From contig NZ_JAANOU010000001.1 of assembly GCF_011758765.1 (NCBI RefSeq), forward strand, positions 5,394,001 to 5,458,000: DNA of 64,000 nt. The letters are read 5' to 3'. Each line of letters begins with the position of its first letter. Position 1 is the first letter of the stretch. A program made the translations under genes and the position numbers. The DNA is from Amycolatopsis viridis (GTDB taxonomy: Bacteria; Actinomycetota; Actinomycetes; Mycobacteriales; Pseudonocardiaceae). The notes beneath the pieces were generated by a model. The model ran no database searches, was not told the DNA's origin, and saw only the letters and a program-made list of their open reading frames with translations. This document shows positions 1-9,194 of the stretch, in pieces.

Positions 1-1
1 C

Positions 2-571
2 AAGCCGATCGGCAAGCAGGACCAGTACGCGGCCGCGTTCGGCGGGTTGTGCGACCTGCGGTTCGGGCCGGGCGACGCGGTCGGCGTCGAGCAGATCGAC
101 CTGGCCCGCGCGGACTGGCGGAAGCTGCAGGACGAGCTGATGTTGTTCTTCACCGGCATCACCCGCAGCGCCGACACGATCCTCGGCGAGCAGAACGCGA
201 ACGTCGGCAGCAGGCTCGCCCAGCTCGGCCAGTTGCGCGACCTCGCCGGGGAGGCCGCGGACGGCCTGCGGCACCGCGACCTGTCCGCGGTCGGCACCGC
301 GCTGCGCAAGAGCTGGGAGGCCAAGCGCGCGCTCGCCTCCGGGGTGTCGAACCGGCAGATCGACGAGGCCGTGGACGCCGCGCTGGCCGCGGGCGCGTCG
401 GGCGCGAAGGTGACCGGCGCGGGCGGCGGCGGGTTCCTGCTGGTCACCTGCCCGCTGGAGCACCAGCGGGAGGTGCGCGACCGGCTGGCCGGGATGACCG
501 AGCTGCCCATCAAGCTGGAGCGCCTCGGGTCCCGGGTCATCCTCAACGTGCACCACGACATCTGGAGCTGA
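2..571 (+). CDS. GHMP-family sugar kinase, heptose-7-phosphate kinase-like (3' part)
   Basis: The gene is already open at the window edge; 189 residues are visible before TGA. The first visible residues carry KPIGKQDQYAAAFGG, a signature of the D-glycero-D-manno-heptose-7-phosphate kinase (HddA) branch of the GHMP superfamily. A glycine-rich GAGGGG stretch near residue 139 is GHMP motif 3, which contributes to the ATP/phosphate site. Family members phosphorylate a sugar phosphate on the way to an NDP-sugar. The next gene starts 3 bp downstream, so the two are probably co-transcribed, and the surrounding genes are glycan genes. The substrate is inferred from the family; other GHMP sugar kinases remain possible because the N-terminal part lies outside the window. 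Confidence 0.82.
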   Translation, partial: KPIGKQDQYAAAFGGLCDLRFGPGDAVGVEQIDLARADWRKLQDELMLFFTGITRSADTILGEQNANVGSRLAQLGQLRDLAGEAADGLRHRDLSAVGTALRKSWEAKRALASGVSNRQIDEAVDAALAAGASGAKVTGAGGGGFLLVTCPLEHQREVRDRLAGMTELPIKLERLGSRVILNVHHDIWS

Positions 572-574
572 CGC

Positions 575-2209
575 GTGACGAAACCGGCCACCGCCCCGCC
601 CGTCGCGGCGGCACCCGCGGTCCGCGGGCACCGGCTGTGGCCGGCGGGCACGCTCGCGGCCGTCCTCGGGCTGGCCGGGCTGTGGTGGTGGTCCGGGCCG
701 GCCCCGATGTCCGCGCCGTGGGACGTGTTCATCCTGCTCGACGGCGGCTACCGGATCACCGAGGGCCAGGTGCCGGGCACCGACTTCGGCAACCCGATCG
801 GGCCGCTGGTGTACGGGCTGGTCAGCGTCGGGATGCGGATGCAGGCGGTGCCGTCGCTGACCGCGGTCGTCTACGCCGGGCTCCTCTTCCTCGCGATCGC
901 CGCACCGCTCGCCTGGTTCGTCGCGCGCCGCCGGCTGCCCGCGGCGGCCGCGGCCGGGTTCACGGTCTTCACCGCGCTGCTGGTGCTCGCCGCCCGGCCG
1001 CTCGGGTACTCGCCGTGGATCACGACGTACGCGATGCTCTACAACCGCTACGGCTGGGTGCTCTACTCCACCCTCCTGCTGCTGGTGCTGATCCGGTCCC
1101 GCGGGCCGCTCACCGCGCGGCGGGCGGTCACCGACGGGCTCGTGCTCGGTCTGCTGCTGGGCCTGATGTTCTTCGGCAAGGCCAACTTCTTCGCGGCCGG
1201 TGTGGTCGCGGTCGTGGCCGGTCTGGTCCTGGGCACCCTGCGGCGCAGCGTCCGGCTCGGCGTCGCGGCGCTCGCGGCGTTCCTCGGTGTGGTGGCGGTG
1301 ATGCGGCTGGCGTTCGGCATCCGGCTCACCGGGTACCTCGCCGACCTGGTGCACGCCGGTGCGTCGCAGGGCGGGCAGCGGCTCGGCATGCTGGTGACCA
1401 GTGCGGCCTACACCGCACCGGTGCTGCTGCTCGCCGCGGCGGTCGTCGGGGTGCTGGCCGTGCGGGCGCGCCGCCGGCAACTGCCCGCGCGCCCGCTCGC
1501 CGAGGTCGCGGTCGCGGCCGGGTTCGTCTGGGTGTCCAGTGTGCTGGTCGCGTCGGCGAACACCGCCGAGCACGGTGATCTGCCCGCGCTCGTGGTGATC
1601 CCGCTCCTGCTCGTCCCGGTCCTGCCCACCGCAGCACCCCGGGCGCTGGGAGCCGCGGGCCTGGCCGTGCTGGTCGCCGCCGCGGCGGGCCCGATCGCGG
1701 GGAAGGACGCGCTGTCGCTGGCGCGGGCCGTCGGCGGGCACGAGTCCGTGGCGAGCCCGCCGGTGAGCCAGCGGATCGACAGCCCGGGTCTGCGTGACTT
1801 CGTGGTCCCCGCCGACGCCCGGTGGCAGACGGCCTACCGCACGGCCGGCGCGGTACCGGCGATGATCGACGACGGCATCGCGGTGCTGCGCCGCCACGCC
1901 GGGCCGGCGGACACCGTGTCGACGCTCGCGCTGGCCAACCCGTTCTCGTTCGCGCTGTCCCTGCCACCGGCCACCGGCGGTCCACTGTGGTGGGACGTGG
2001 GCATCAGCTTCGACACGTCCACGCACCCCACCCCGGAAGAGGCGTTCGGGACGACGAAGTGGGTGATGATCCCCCGGATCGTGGACGGCCAGGGCTGCTG
2101 CACGGAGACCGTCACGGCCCTGCGTCAGATCTACGGCCCCTACCTGGCCCAGCACTTCACGGAGGTCGAGACGACGGCCGACTGGGTCCTGCTCGGGCGG
2201 ACGCGATGA
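575..2209 (+). CDS. Polytopic membrane protein, GT-C glycosyltransferase-like
   Basis: A 544-residue protein with a GTG start 3 bp after the kinase stop. It has about ten hydrophobic segments between residues 25 and 375, followed by a hydrophilic C-terminal domain of about 170 residues. After the first segment there is an acidic loop (D50, D56) with a GQVPGTDFGNPIGPLVYG stretch near residues 64-81. This resembles the first extracytoplasmic loop of GT-C enzymes that transfer sugars from polyprenyl-phosphate donors. The stop overlaps the next ATG (ATGA). The glycosyltransferase assignment is inference from topology and context; a transporter or polymerase cannot be excluded. Confidence 0.75.
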   Translation: MTKPATAPPVAAAPAVRGHRLWPAGTLAAVLGLAGLWWWSGPAPMSAPWDVFILLDGGYRITEGQVPGTDFGNPIGPLVYGLVSVGMRMQAVPSLTAVVYAGLLFLAIAAPLAWFVARRRLPAAAAAGFTVFTALLVLAARPLGYSPWITTYAMLYNRYGWVLYSTLLLLVLIRSRGPLTARRAVTDGLVLGLLLGLMFFGKANFFAAGVVAVVAGLVLGTLRRSVRLGVAALAAFLGVVAVMRLAFGIRLTGYLADLVHAGASQGGQRLGMLVTSAAYTAPVLLLAAAVVGVLAVRARRRQLPARPLAEVAVAAGFVWVSSVLVASANTAEHGDLPALVVIPLLLVPVLPTAAPRALGAAGLAVLVAAAAGPIAGKDALSLARAVGGHESVASPPVSQRIDSPGLRDFVVPADARWQTAYRTAGAVPAMIDDGIAVLRRHAGPADTVSTLALANPFSFALSLPPATGGPLWWDVGISFDTSTHPTPEEAFGTTKWVMIPRIVDGQGCCTETVTALRQIYGPYLAQHFTEVETTADWVLLGRTR

Positions 2210-2883
2210 CCGGCGTGCGAGAACCGGCGGCCAGGCGGCGGAACCAGCCGCTGCTGCCCGCCCCCGCGGCGCGGGTGCTGCACGTGACCGCGGCCGTGGC
2301 GGCGGTGGTCGTCGTGCTGCTGGGCGTGCTCAACGCCGGGCACACCGAACCGGGCTGGTTCGACGCGTGGGTGCAGCCGGCCGCCACCCGCTCGGTCGGC
2401 GCGGCCTGGTCCGCGGCGATCGCGGTGGACTTCCTCGGCGAACCACGGGGATCGGTGACGGTCGTCGTGGTGCTCGCGGTGCTGTTCGCGGTGCTGCGCC
2501 GGTGGCGGGTGCTGGCGCTCGCGCTGGCCGGCCCCGGGTTGACGATCGCCGTGACCGCGCTGGGCAAACCGCTGGCGGACCGGACGATCCACACGGTCTA
2601 CCTGTCCTACCCGAGCGGGCACACGGCCTTCGTCACCGCGGTGACGCTCGCGGTGGCGATGCCACTGGCCGGACGGCTGCGTGCGGGTCCGGTGGTGGTG
2701 CTGGCGTGTGCGCTGGTCACCGGCGCGTACGCGGGCTGGGCGCAGGTCGGGCTCAGCGCGCACTACGCCACCGACGCCATCGGCGGGTTCTGCACCGCGG
2801 TGGCGGTGGTCCCGGCGACCGCGACCCTGATCGACCGGATCTGGCGACGGACCGCGACCGGCCCCCGGCCGGGTCAGGCGTAG
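2206..2883 (+). CDS. PAP2-family membrane phosphatase
   Basis: A 225-residue membrane protein; the ATG overlaps the upstream stop. The three PAP2 motifs are visible: a GKPLADR segment near residue 119 (a shortened KX6RP-like motif), PSGH near 136-139, and an S-x2-HYATDAIGG segment near 183-193 holding the catalytic His and Asp. Family members dephosphorylate lipid (pyro)phosphates such as undecaprenyl or decaprenyl diphosphate at the membrane. Lying behind a GT-C-like gene and facing a glycan operon, it may recycle the polyprenyl carrier. The 3' end overlaps the convergent aminotransferase gene by 10 bp. The RP of motif 1 is not intact, so activity is likely but not proven. Confidence 0.85.
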   Translation: MTGVREPAARRRNQPLLPAPAARVLHVTAAVAAVVVVLLGVLNAGHTEPGWFDAWVQPAATRSVGAAWSAAIAVDFLGEPRGSVTVVVVLAVLFAVLRRWRVLALALAGPGLTIAVTALGKPLADRTIHTVYLSYPSGHTAFVTAVTLAVAMPLAGRLRAGPVVVLACALVTGAYAGWAQVGLSAHYATDAIGGFCTAVAVVPATATLIDRIWRRTATGPRPGQA

Positions 2884-4187
2884 GGCCGGAACACCGGCTT
2901 GACGGCACGGCCGCCGAGCCACGGCGTGGGGTCCGCGACGTCGAGGGCCTTGCGGTAGACCGCGCACGCCTGCGCGACCACGTCCACCGTCCGGTCGATG
3001 TCGGTCTCGGTGAGGGCGCTGCTGACCACGAACGACGGCCCGAGCACGCCGCCGGCCACCAGCTGGCGCAGGAACAGCGTCCGGTACGGCTGCGACGGCC
3101 GCAGCTGCTCGTCGAGCGTGCCGAACACCAGGTTGCTCGCCCGGCCGCGCACGACCACGTGGTCGCCGACGCCCATCGCCGCGGCCACGTCCCGCACCCC
3201 GGCCGCCAACCGCTCGCCCAGCGCGTGCAGCCGCGCGGTGATGCCCTCCGCCACGTAGGTGTCGATCACGGCCATCGCGGCGGCCAGTGAATGCGTTTCC
3301 GCTCCGTGGGTGGTGGACAGCAGGAACACCCGTTCACGCGAGTCGCGCAGGCCGCCCAGCTCCATCAGCTCCCGCCGGCCCGCGAGCGCGGACACCGCGA
3401 ACCCGTTGCCGAGCGCCTTGCCGAACGTCGACAGGTCCGGCGTCACCCCGTAGTAGCCCTGCGCGCCCGCCTCGGACCAGCGGAACCCGGTGATCATCTC
3501 GTCGAAGATCAGCACCACGCCGTAGCGGTCGGCCAGCGCACGCAGCCCGGCGAGGTACCCGGGCGGCGGTTCGACGGCGGTCGCCGCCTCCAGGACCAGG
3601 CAGGCGACGTCGTGCCGCCGCAGCACCTCCTCGGTCGCGGCGAGGTCGCCGTAGGGGAAGCGCACGGTCAGGTCCGCGATCTCGCCCGGGATGCCCGCGG
3701 GCATGCCGGTGGTGCCGATGAACCAGTCGTCGGTGGAGAAGAACGGCTGGTCACCGCAGATCGCCGCCACCCGGCGCCCGGTGGCCGCTCGCGCCAGCCG
3801 CACCGCGGCCGTGGTGACGTCCGACCCGTTCTTGGCGAACTTGACCATGTCCGCGGTCGGCACGGTGGCCAGGAACCGCTCCGCGGCGGCCAGTTCGACG
3901 ATGGACGGGCGCACGAAGTTCGTGCCCCGCTCCAGCTCGCGCCGCACCGCCTCGACCACCCGCGGATGGGCGTGCCCGAGGCTGACCGAGCGCAGCCCGG
4001 AGCCGTACTCGATGTACTCGTGTCCGTCCACGTCCCACACGTGCGCACCCCGCCCGTGCGAGATGACCGGCGCCAAGCCCTCGGGGTACTGGTCCTCGCC
4101 CTTCGCGTAGGTGTGCGCGCCGCCGGGCACGAGCGTGTGCAGCCGCTCGTTGGCTGCCGCGGACCGGGGCAGGAACTGCGGGTCCAT
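2874..4187 (-). CDS. Class III (HemL-fold) PLP aminotransferase of the glycan operon
   Basis: 437 residues related to glutamate-1-semialdehyde aminomutase but clearly different from the true hemL at the other end of the window. The N-terminus has the PGGAHTYAKG stretch seen in HemL-like proteins of exopolysaccharide clusters. DEMITGFR lies near residue 228 and the PLP-binding lysine is about K257 in STFGKALGNG. The likely role is transfer of an amino group to a keto sugar or small carbonyl precursor. The chosen ATG at 4187 has AGG about 9 bases upstream; a GTG at 4196 overlapping the rfbC stop is the alternative. It is the last gene of the operon. Confidence 0.8.
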   Translation of the reverse strand: MDPQFLPRSAAANERLHTLVPGGAHTYAKGEDQYPEGLAPVISHGRGAHVWDVDGHEYIEYGSGLRSVSLGHAHPRVVEAVRRELERGTNFVRPSIVELAAAERFLATVPTADMVKFAKNGSDVTTAAVRLARAATGRRVAAICGDQPFFSTDDWFIGTTGMPAGIPGEIADLTVRFPYGDLAATEEVLRRHDVACLVLEAATAVEPPPGYLAGLRALADRYGVVLIFDEMITGFRWSEAGAQGYYGVTPDLSTFGKALGNGFAVSALAGRRELMELGGLRDSRERVFLLSTTHGAETHSLAAAMAVIDTYVAEGITARLHALGERLAAGVRDVAAAMGVGDHVVVRGRASNLVFGTLDEQLRPSQPYRTLFLRQLVAGGVLGPSFVVSSALTETDIDRTVDVVAQACAVYRKALDVADPTPWLGGRAVKPVFRPYA

Positions 4188-4192
4188 GACGG

Positions 4193-4741
4193 TCACCTCA
4201 GGGTCTTCAGAACTTCGGCGAGCGACGGCGCGCGCCGGTCCCGGTCGGAGGTCAGGGTCACCGGCAGCGGCCACGGGATCGCCAGACCGGGGTCGTCGAA
4301 GGCGATCGTGACGTCCTCCGCCGGGTCGTGCGGCCGGTCGATGCGGTAGGACACGTCGGCGGGGTCGGTCAGCGCCTGGAAGCCGTGGGCGCAGCCCGCC
4401 GGCACGTACACGGTGACCTGGGTGTCGCCGGAGAGCTGGAAGTACTCGCTGTTGCCGAAGGTGGGTGAGTCCGGCCGCAGGTCGACCACCACGTCGAACA
4501 CCTCGCCGTAGGAGCAGCGGACCAGTTTGGCCTCCCCGGCGCCGGAGCGCAGGTGCATCCCGCGGATCACGCCCCGCACCGACCGGGACAGGCTGTCCTG
4601 GGCGAACCCGTCCGGGTCGATGCCCACGGACGCCACGACCTCCCGGTCGAAGGTCCGCGAGAAGAAACCGCGCGCGTCGACGTGCGGCGTCGGTTCGAAC
4701 AGCCAGGCCCCGGCGATGCCGGGCACCGGAACGGCCTTCAT
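4193..4741 (-). CDS. rfbC: dTDP-4-dehydrorhamnose 3,5-epimerase-like cupin
   Basis: 182 residues, full length for the RmlC family. VRGVIRGMHL places the catalytic histidine at H63, the usual RmlC position, and PAGCAHGF near residue 120 is the conserved cupin strand. Family enzymes epimerise C3 and/or C5 of NDP-4-keto-6-deoxyhexoses. The segment after H63 reads LRSG instead of the common YQ, and no rmlA, rmlB or rmlD is visible here. The substrate may therefore be a methylated keto sugar made by the operon rather than the rhamnose intermediate. The start overlaps the pyruvyl transferase stop by 4 bp. Confidence 0.85.
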   Translation of the reverse strand: MKAVPVPGIAGAWLFEPTPHVDARGFFSRTFDREVVASVGIDPDGFAQDSLSRSVRGVIRGMHLRSGAGEAKLVRCSYGEVFDVVVDLRPDSPTFGNSEYFQLSGDTQVTVYVPAGCAHGFQALTDPADVSYRIDRPHDPAEDVTIAFDDPGLAIPWPLPVTLTSDRDRRAPSLAEVLKTLR

Positions 4742-5883
4742 GTCCGGCCCCCTTCCACGACAGATTGGGACAGTGTGGCGAACTGGTGACGAATCCGCTC
4801 GGAAATCACGCGATTTCGGTCCTTGAGGACGGCGATCAGCTCCTCGCGCCGGTCTTCGGCGGCGCGGAACCGGTCGACGAGCCGGTCGAAGTCCGGCTCG
4901 CGCGCGGAGAGGCAGAACTCGCCGAGCCCCATCGCGTCCATGAGCACGTCGTTCTTGCGCGCGTAGCCGAGCGACACCGTCGGCCGCACGGTCTTCAGCG
5001 CGCACAGCACGTTGTGGTAGCGGGTGGCGACGACGACGTCGACCCCGGCCATCCGCTGCATCAGGTCGGCGAGCGAGGTGACCGGCTCGGCGGTGACGCC
5101 GGGTACGGCGGCCGCGATCCGGCGGGCGATCTCCTCGTCGGCGGTGTCGCCGGTGAACAGCCGGACGGGACGGCCCTCGGCGGCGAGCAGGCGCACGAAC
5201 CGGGTCACGGTGGCCAGGTAGGCGCGGTGGATGTCGGCCGCTCGCGCGCGGTCGTCGTTGCCGCCGGTGTAGGCCATGACCCCCACCCCGACCGCACCGG
5301 TCGACGGCCGCGGCTGCGGGTCGGGCAGGCCGAACGCGAGGTCGGGGTGGACGGCGTCGCCGCGCACGTCGACGCCCATCCGCGCCATCGCCTGCCGCGA
5401 GTGTTCGTCGCGGTAGGAGCGGTGGTGCGCGAGCCGGGCCGCCGCCGTGATCACCCAGCGCGTGGCGGGGCGGCGCACGTACTCGGCGCCGGCCGCGACG
5501 AGCGCGACCTTCGTCCCGGTCAGCCGCGCGGTCAGCCCGAGCAGCAGCAGTGAGTAGGGAAATCCCCAGGGGCGCAACGGGAGCGTGGCCTCCAGCACCC
5601 CCATGCCGGGCACGATCACCACGTCGTGCCGGCGGACCCACCGGCCGATCCACAGCGGGTCGGCGAGTTTGCCGAACACCTTGGCGGGCAACGACTCCGT
5701 GCGGAACCAGTGCAGGCGCACCGCGGGCACGCCGAACCGCGTGCGGACCTCGGCGGGGCCGCCGCACAGCGCGTCCACGACCGCGTCCGGGTGTTCCCGG
5801 CGCAGGAACTCCAGCAGGGCCGCCAGGGAGCCGTCGTTGCCGAGGTTCCCCTGTCCCAGCAGGCCGAAGACGCCGATCCGCAT
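4738..5883 (-). CDS. Polysaccharide pyruvyl transferase family protein
   Basis: 381 residues. The N-terminal GVFGLLGQGNLGNDG segment and the C-terminal RYHNVLCALKT segment near residue 310 are hallmarks of polysaccharide pyruvyl transferases. These enzymes transfer pyruvate from phosphoenolpyruvate to form pyruvyl ketals on glycans, or act as glycosyltransferase-like relatives (CsaB, WcaK). The fold is two GT-B-like halves. The ATG at 5883 shares one base with the stop of the GT2 gene (TGATG) and the stop overlaps rfbC, so translation is tightly coupled. The product probably modifies the glycan before export; the exact acceptor cannot be told from sequence. Confidence 0.85.
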   Translation of the reverse strand: MRIGVFGLLGQGNLGNDGSLAALLEFLRREHPDAVVDALCGGPAEVRTRFGVPAVRLHWFRTESLPAKVFGKLADPLWIGRWVRRHDVVIVPGMGVLEATLPLRPWGFPYSLLLLGLTARLTGTKVALVAAGAEYVRRPATRWVITAAARLAHHRSYRDEHSRQAMARMGVDVRGDAVHPDLAFGLPDPQPRPSTGAVGVGVMAYTGGNDDRARAADIHRAYLATVTRFVRLLAAEGRPVRLFTGDTADEEIARRIAAAVPGVTAEPVTSLADLMQRMAGVDVVVATRYHNVLCALKTVRPTVSLGYARKNDVLMDAMGLGEFCLSAREPDFDRLVDRFRAAEDRREELIAVLKDRNRVISERIRHQFATLSQSVVEGGRT

Positions 5884-6818
5884 CACCGGCCCCCGCGCCC
5901 CGCCACCACCGCGTCGACGACCACGTCCAGGTCGTTGTCCACGTGCGCGAACTCCTCGGACGGTTCCCGCCGCAGCGCGCGGCGGCCCAGCCACTCGCCC
6001 AGGTGGCGGTAGCACTCGCGGCGCTCGGCGGGGGTGATCGGCGCGCGCTGGACGATGCGGATCCACCCCCACACGTACCCGCCGAGCAGGCGGGCGGTCG
6101 GGTGCCGCAGCGGGTTCGCGCGTCTGGGGTCGAGGTTGGCGCAGCGGGACCGGATGGTCGGGTTGGCCCGCTCGGCCCGGTCCGGGTGGTCGCGCCGGAA
6201 GTACAGCAGCTCCGGGACCTGGAAGAACGGGCCCTGCAGGGCGATGTCGGCGACGAAGGTGCGGTCGGCGTGGTGGTAGCTGTCGTGCGGTTTCACCCGC
6301 CGCAGCGCCGACGCGCGGATCACGCCGTAGAAGTCGTCGCCGCCGTCGGCGAACAGCAGCGCCCGGAACCGGGTCGGCGGGTGCGGTGAGTCGGTGGCGA
6401 GCCGGTACTCGAACGGCGCGGTCACGCCCCCGGCACCGTCGATGATGGCCGTGCCGGCGTGCGCGAGAACCATTTCCGGGTGCTCGTCGAGCGCCTCCAC
6501 GCAGCGCCGCAACAGGTCGCGCCCGTACAGGTCGTCGTGGGAGGCCCACTTGAACAGCTCGCCACGCGCCTCGCGGAAGACGAGGTTGTGGTTGGGCGCG
6601 GCCCCGATGTTGCGGGGCAGCGGGAGGAACCGGATGCGCCGGTCCTGCCGGGCGTACCGGCGGCAGATGTCCGCGGTGCCGTCGGTCGAGGCGTTGTCGG
6701 CGAGGATGAGCTCGAAGTCCTCGTAGGTCTGGCCGAGCAGAGCCTCGAGGGATTCGGCGAGGTACTCCTCGCCGTTGTGGACGGGCAGTCCGATGCTCAG
6801 CCTGGGAGTGCCGGTCAT
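5883..6818 (-). CDS. Glycosyltransferase family 2
   Basis: 311 residues with a GT-A fold. The nucleotide-binding start SIGLPVHNGEEYL is at residues 8-20, the DNAST turn at 41-45, and the metal-binding DD pair at D95-D96 in SHDDLYG. There is no clear transmembrane segment, so it should act at the inner face of the membrane, adding a sugar from an NDP donor to the growing lipid-linked glycan. The start overlaps the flippase stop by 4 bp and the stop shares one base with the next start. Length and motifs fit family 2 enzymes of capsule and cell-wall glycan clusters; donor and linkage are unknown. Confidence 0.9.
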   Translation of the reverse strand: MTGTPRLSIGLPVHNGEEYLAESLEALLGQTYEDFELILADNASTDGTADICRRYARQDRRIRFLPLPRNIGAAPNHNLVFREARGELFKWASHDDLYGRDLLRRCVEALDEHPEMVLAHAGTAIIDGAGGVTAPFEYRLATDSPHPPTRFRALLFADGGDDFYGVIRASALRRVKPHDSYHHADRTFVADIALQGPFFQVPELLYFRRDHPDRAERANPTIRSRCANLDPRRANPLRHPTARLLGGYVWGWIRIVQRAPITPAERRECYRHLGEWLGRRALRREPSEEFAHVDNDLDVVVDAVVAGRGGR

Positions 6819-8110
6819 GCGGTCCTCATTTCCTCGGAGGTGGGAGCGGATTCGCGGAGGCAGAACTCCAGTTCGAGCCACCGGGCCGCCGCGCCCAGCG
6901 CGCTGCCGGCGGCGGTGCCCCAGCTGGATCCGACGGCGCCGCCCATCGCGGCACCGGCCAGCCCGCCGCCGACGTAGCCCGCGAACGTGACGACCTCGGC
7001 GCGCAGTCCCCGGCCCGCGGCGCCGAGCGCCCGCAACGCCGACGACGACCCGGTGGTGAAGCTCGCAGCGGCGACGGCGAGCGTGGCGGGCAGGATCAGC
7101 GCGGCGGCCGAGGGCCACACGTCGCCCAGCAGGTAGCGCCCGGCGGACTCGGGCAGCAGCACGATCAGCGCCAGGCCCCACACCACCGCCGCGGCCGCCT
7201 GACCGCCGCCGAGCAGCAGCGCGAACAGCCGCAGCCGGTGCGGCCGCTCCCGCACCACCCGCGCCGCCTCGGACACGGTGACCAGCGACAGTCCGATGAG
7301 GACGGCCATGAACGGCCCGAGCAGCAGCTGGGATCCGCGGACCGCGCCGACGTCGGCCAGCCCGGCGATCGCACCCAGCCCGTACATGCGCAGCTGCCCG
7401 GACCCGGCCACCAGCACGTTCTCCGCGAGGAACCGGCTGCCGAGGTCGCGGTGCTCCCGGATCCAGCTGCCCGTCCCGCGCCAGGCCGGGGTCATCCGCG
7501 TCTGCCAGTAGCCGTAGGCCCCGGCGACCGCGGCGGACAGGCCCCACGCGAGCAGGAACGCGACCACGCTGCCGTGCGGCATCGCCAGCAGCAGCGCCGG
7601 CACCAGGGCCACGTTCCACACCATGTCGTTGACGAACGCCTTGCGGCCCTGCCCGGCGGCGAAGAACGCGAACCGCCAGCTGTCCTGCAGCATCAGTCCC
7701 GGCAGCACGACGCCGAGCGCGATGAACGCGGCGCCCACGGTTCCGCCGATCACGAGCCCGGTGAGCGCGCTCACCACCCCGGTGGCGGCACCGACGAGCA
7801 GCGCGGTGCCACTGGACCGGGCCACCGCGCCGCGCCACAGGCCGGTCGCGACGCCGCTGAACCGCACGGACAGCGGATCGGTCGCGAGCCCGCGCGAGAA
7901 GCCCAGCACCACGCCGTAGGTGACCCAGGCGAGCGTGAACACGCCGAAGGCCGCCGCGCCGAGCGAGCGGGCGACGTAGACGCCGACGAAGAAGTTGCTG
8001 ACGCTGGACACGGCCTGGTCGCCGAGGCCCCAGGTGATCCGGCCGGCCATGGCGCGCAGCGGCGAGTCGCGCACCCGGCGGTGCCGTCCGGTCCGGTCCG
8101 TCACGGCCAT
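6815..8110 (-). CDS. Oligosaccharide flippase (Wzx/MATE-like)
   Basis: 431 residues with roughly twelve hydrophobic segments and few charged residues, the profile of Wzx-type polysaccharide flippases of the MOP superfamily. The segment GLGDQAVSSVSNFFVGVYVARSLG after the basic N-terminus (residues 29-52) resembles the first helix of this family. It would flip the lipid-linked oligosaccharide across the cytoplasmic membrane. The ATG at 8110 was chosen because 58 bp separate it from the upstream stop; this is the only real gap inside the operon. A second promoter could lie in that gap, although none is obvious. Confidence 0.85.
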   Translation of the reverse strand: MAVTDRTGRHRRVRDSPLRAMAGRITWGLGDQAVSSVSNFFVGVYVARSLGAAAFGVFTLAWVTYGVVLGFSRGLATDPLSVRFSGVATGLWRGAVARSSGTALLVGAATGVVSALTGLVIGGTVGAAFIALGVVLPGLMLQDSWRFAFFAAGQGRKAFVNDMVWNVALVPALLLAMPHGSVVAFLLAWGLSAAVAGAYGYWQTRMTPAWRGTGSWIREHRDLGSRFLAENVLVAGSGQLRMYGLGAIAGLADVGAVRGSQLLLGPFMAVLIGLSLVTVSEAARVVRERPHRLRLFALLLGGGQAAAAVVWGLALIVLLPESAGRYLLGDVWPSAAALILPATLAVAAASFTTGSSSALRALGAAGRGLRAEVVTFAGYVGGGLAGAAMGGAVGSSWGTAAGSALGAAARWLELEFCLRESAPTSEEMRTA

Positions 8111-8168
8111 GTCCGCACCTCGCCGGCAGACCGCTCGACCAGCGCGTGCATCCCGGCGCCGGTTCGCA

Positions 8169-9191
8169 TCAGGTGAACCGCAGGGAGTCGTCGACCACGC
8201 CGTCCTCGCGGTGCTGCTGGAGCCGGGCCAGCCGGGTGAAGCGCTGCTCGAACGCGCGCTGCGTGAGCCCGTACCGCTGGTACGCCTCGACCAGTTCGAC
8301 CGCGCCGTCCTTGACCAGCCACTCGCAGGTGAAGCCGGGGACCGCCGCCCGGAACCGGGAGAAGTCGACCCGGTAGGACCGCGGGTCGGCCCCGGCCTCA
8401 CCGGTGATCCGCAACCGTGAGCCGGGCACGGCCTCCACGACCTGCCCGGCGATCTCGGCCACGGTCACGTTGTTGCGTTCCGTGCCGATGTTGAACGCCT
8501 GGTCGTGCACCGCCTCCCGGGGCGCCACCAGCGCGGCGGCGAAGGCCCGCGCGATGTCCTGCGCGTGCACGAGCGGCCGCCACGGCGTGCCGTCGGAGAG
8601 CACCAGCACTTCCCCGGACAGGCACGCGTGCCCGACCAGGTTGTTCAGCACGATGTCCGCGCGCAGCCGCGGGGAGAACCCGAACGCGGTCGCGTTGCGC
8701 AGGTAGACCGGCGAGAAGCCGTCGTCGGCCATCGCGTGCAGGTCGTCCTCGACCAGCACCTTCGACTCCGCGTAGGGGGTCACCGGCCGCAGCGGCGCGT
8801 CCTCGGTCACCAGGTCCGCGCCACCGGAGGCGCCGTAGACCGAGCACGTGGAGGCGTACAGGAACCGCGACACCCCGGCGTCCTTCGCCAGCCGGGCCAG
8901 CCGGACCGCCGCCCGGTGGTTGATCTCGTAGGTCAGCTCGGGCGCGAGCGCACCCAGCGGATCGTTCGACAGCGCGGCCAGGTGGATCACCGCGTCCACA
9001 TCGGACACCTGCGCGGGCGTGACGTCCCGCAGGTCGGTCCGGTGCCCGGGCGGGTCCTGCGGCGCCGGGCCGAGCACGCAGTCGTCGAACAGACCGGAGT
9101 CGAGCCCGGTCACCTCGTGACCGGCGGCGGTGAGCACCGGCGCCATCACCGTGCCCAGGTAGCCCTTGTGCCCGGTCAGCAGCACACGCAT
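8169..9191 (-). CDS. NAD-dependent epimerase/dehydratase (extended SDR)
   Basis: 340 residues. The Rossmann motif GHKGYLG is at 7-13, and the extended-SDR catalytic set is visible as STCSVYG (114-120) and Y140-x3-K144 in PYAESK. These enzymes change an NDP-sugar through a 4-keto intermediate by epimerisation, dehydration or reduction. The gene lies between the flippase and the deacetylase, with 3 bp to the upstream stop. It is a good partner for the cytidylyltransferase-like gene and the C-methyltransferase at the head of the operon. The sequence does not settle which reaction it performs. Confidence 0.88.
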   Translation of the reverse strand: MRVLLTGHKGYLGTVMAPVLTAAGHEVTGLDSGLFDDCVLGPAPQDPPGHRTDLRDVTPAQVSDVDAVIHLAALSNDPLGALAPELTYEINHRAAVRLARLAKDAGVSRFLYASTCSVYGASGGADLVTEDAPLRPVTPYAESKVLVEDDLHAMADDGFSPVYLRNATAFGFSPRLRADIVLNNLVGHACLSGEVLVLSDGTPWRPLVHAQDIARAFAAALVAPREAVHDQAFNIGTERNNVTVAEIAGQVVEAVPGSRLRITGEAGADPRSYRVDFSRFRAAVPGFTCEWLVKDGAVELVEAYQRYGLTQRAFEQRFTRLARLQQHREDGVVDDSLRFT

Positions 9192-9194
9192 GGC

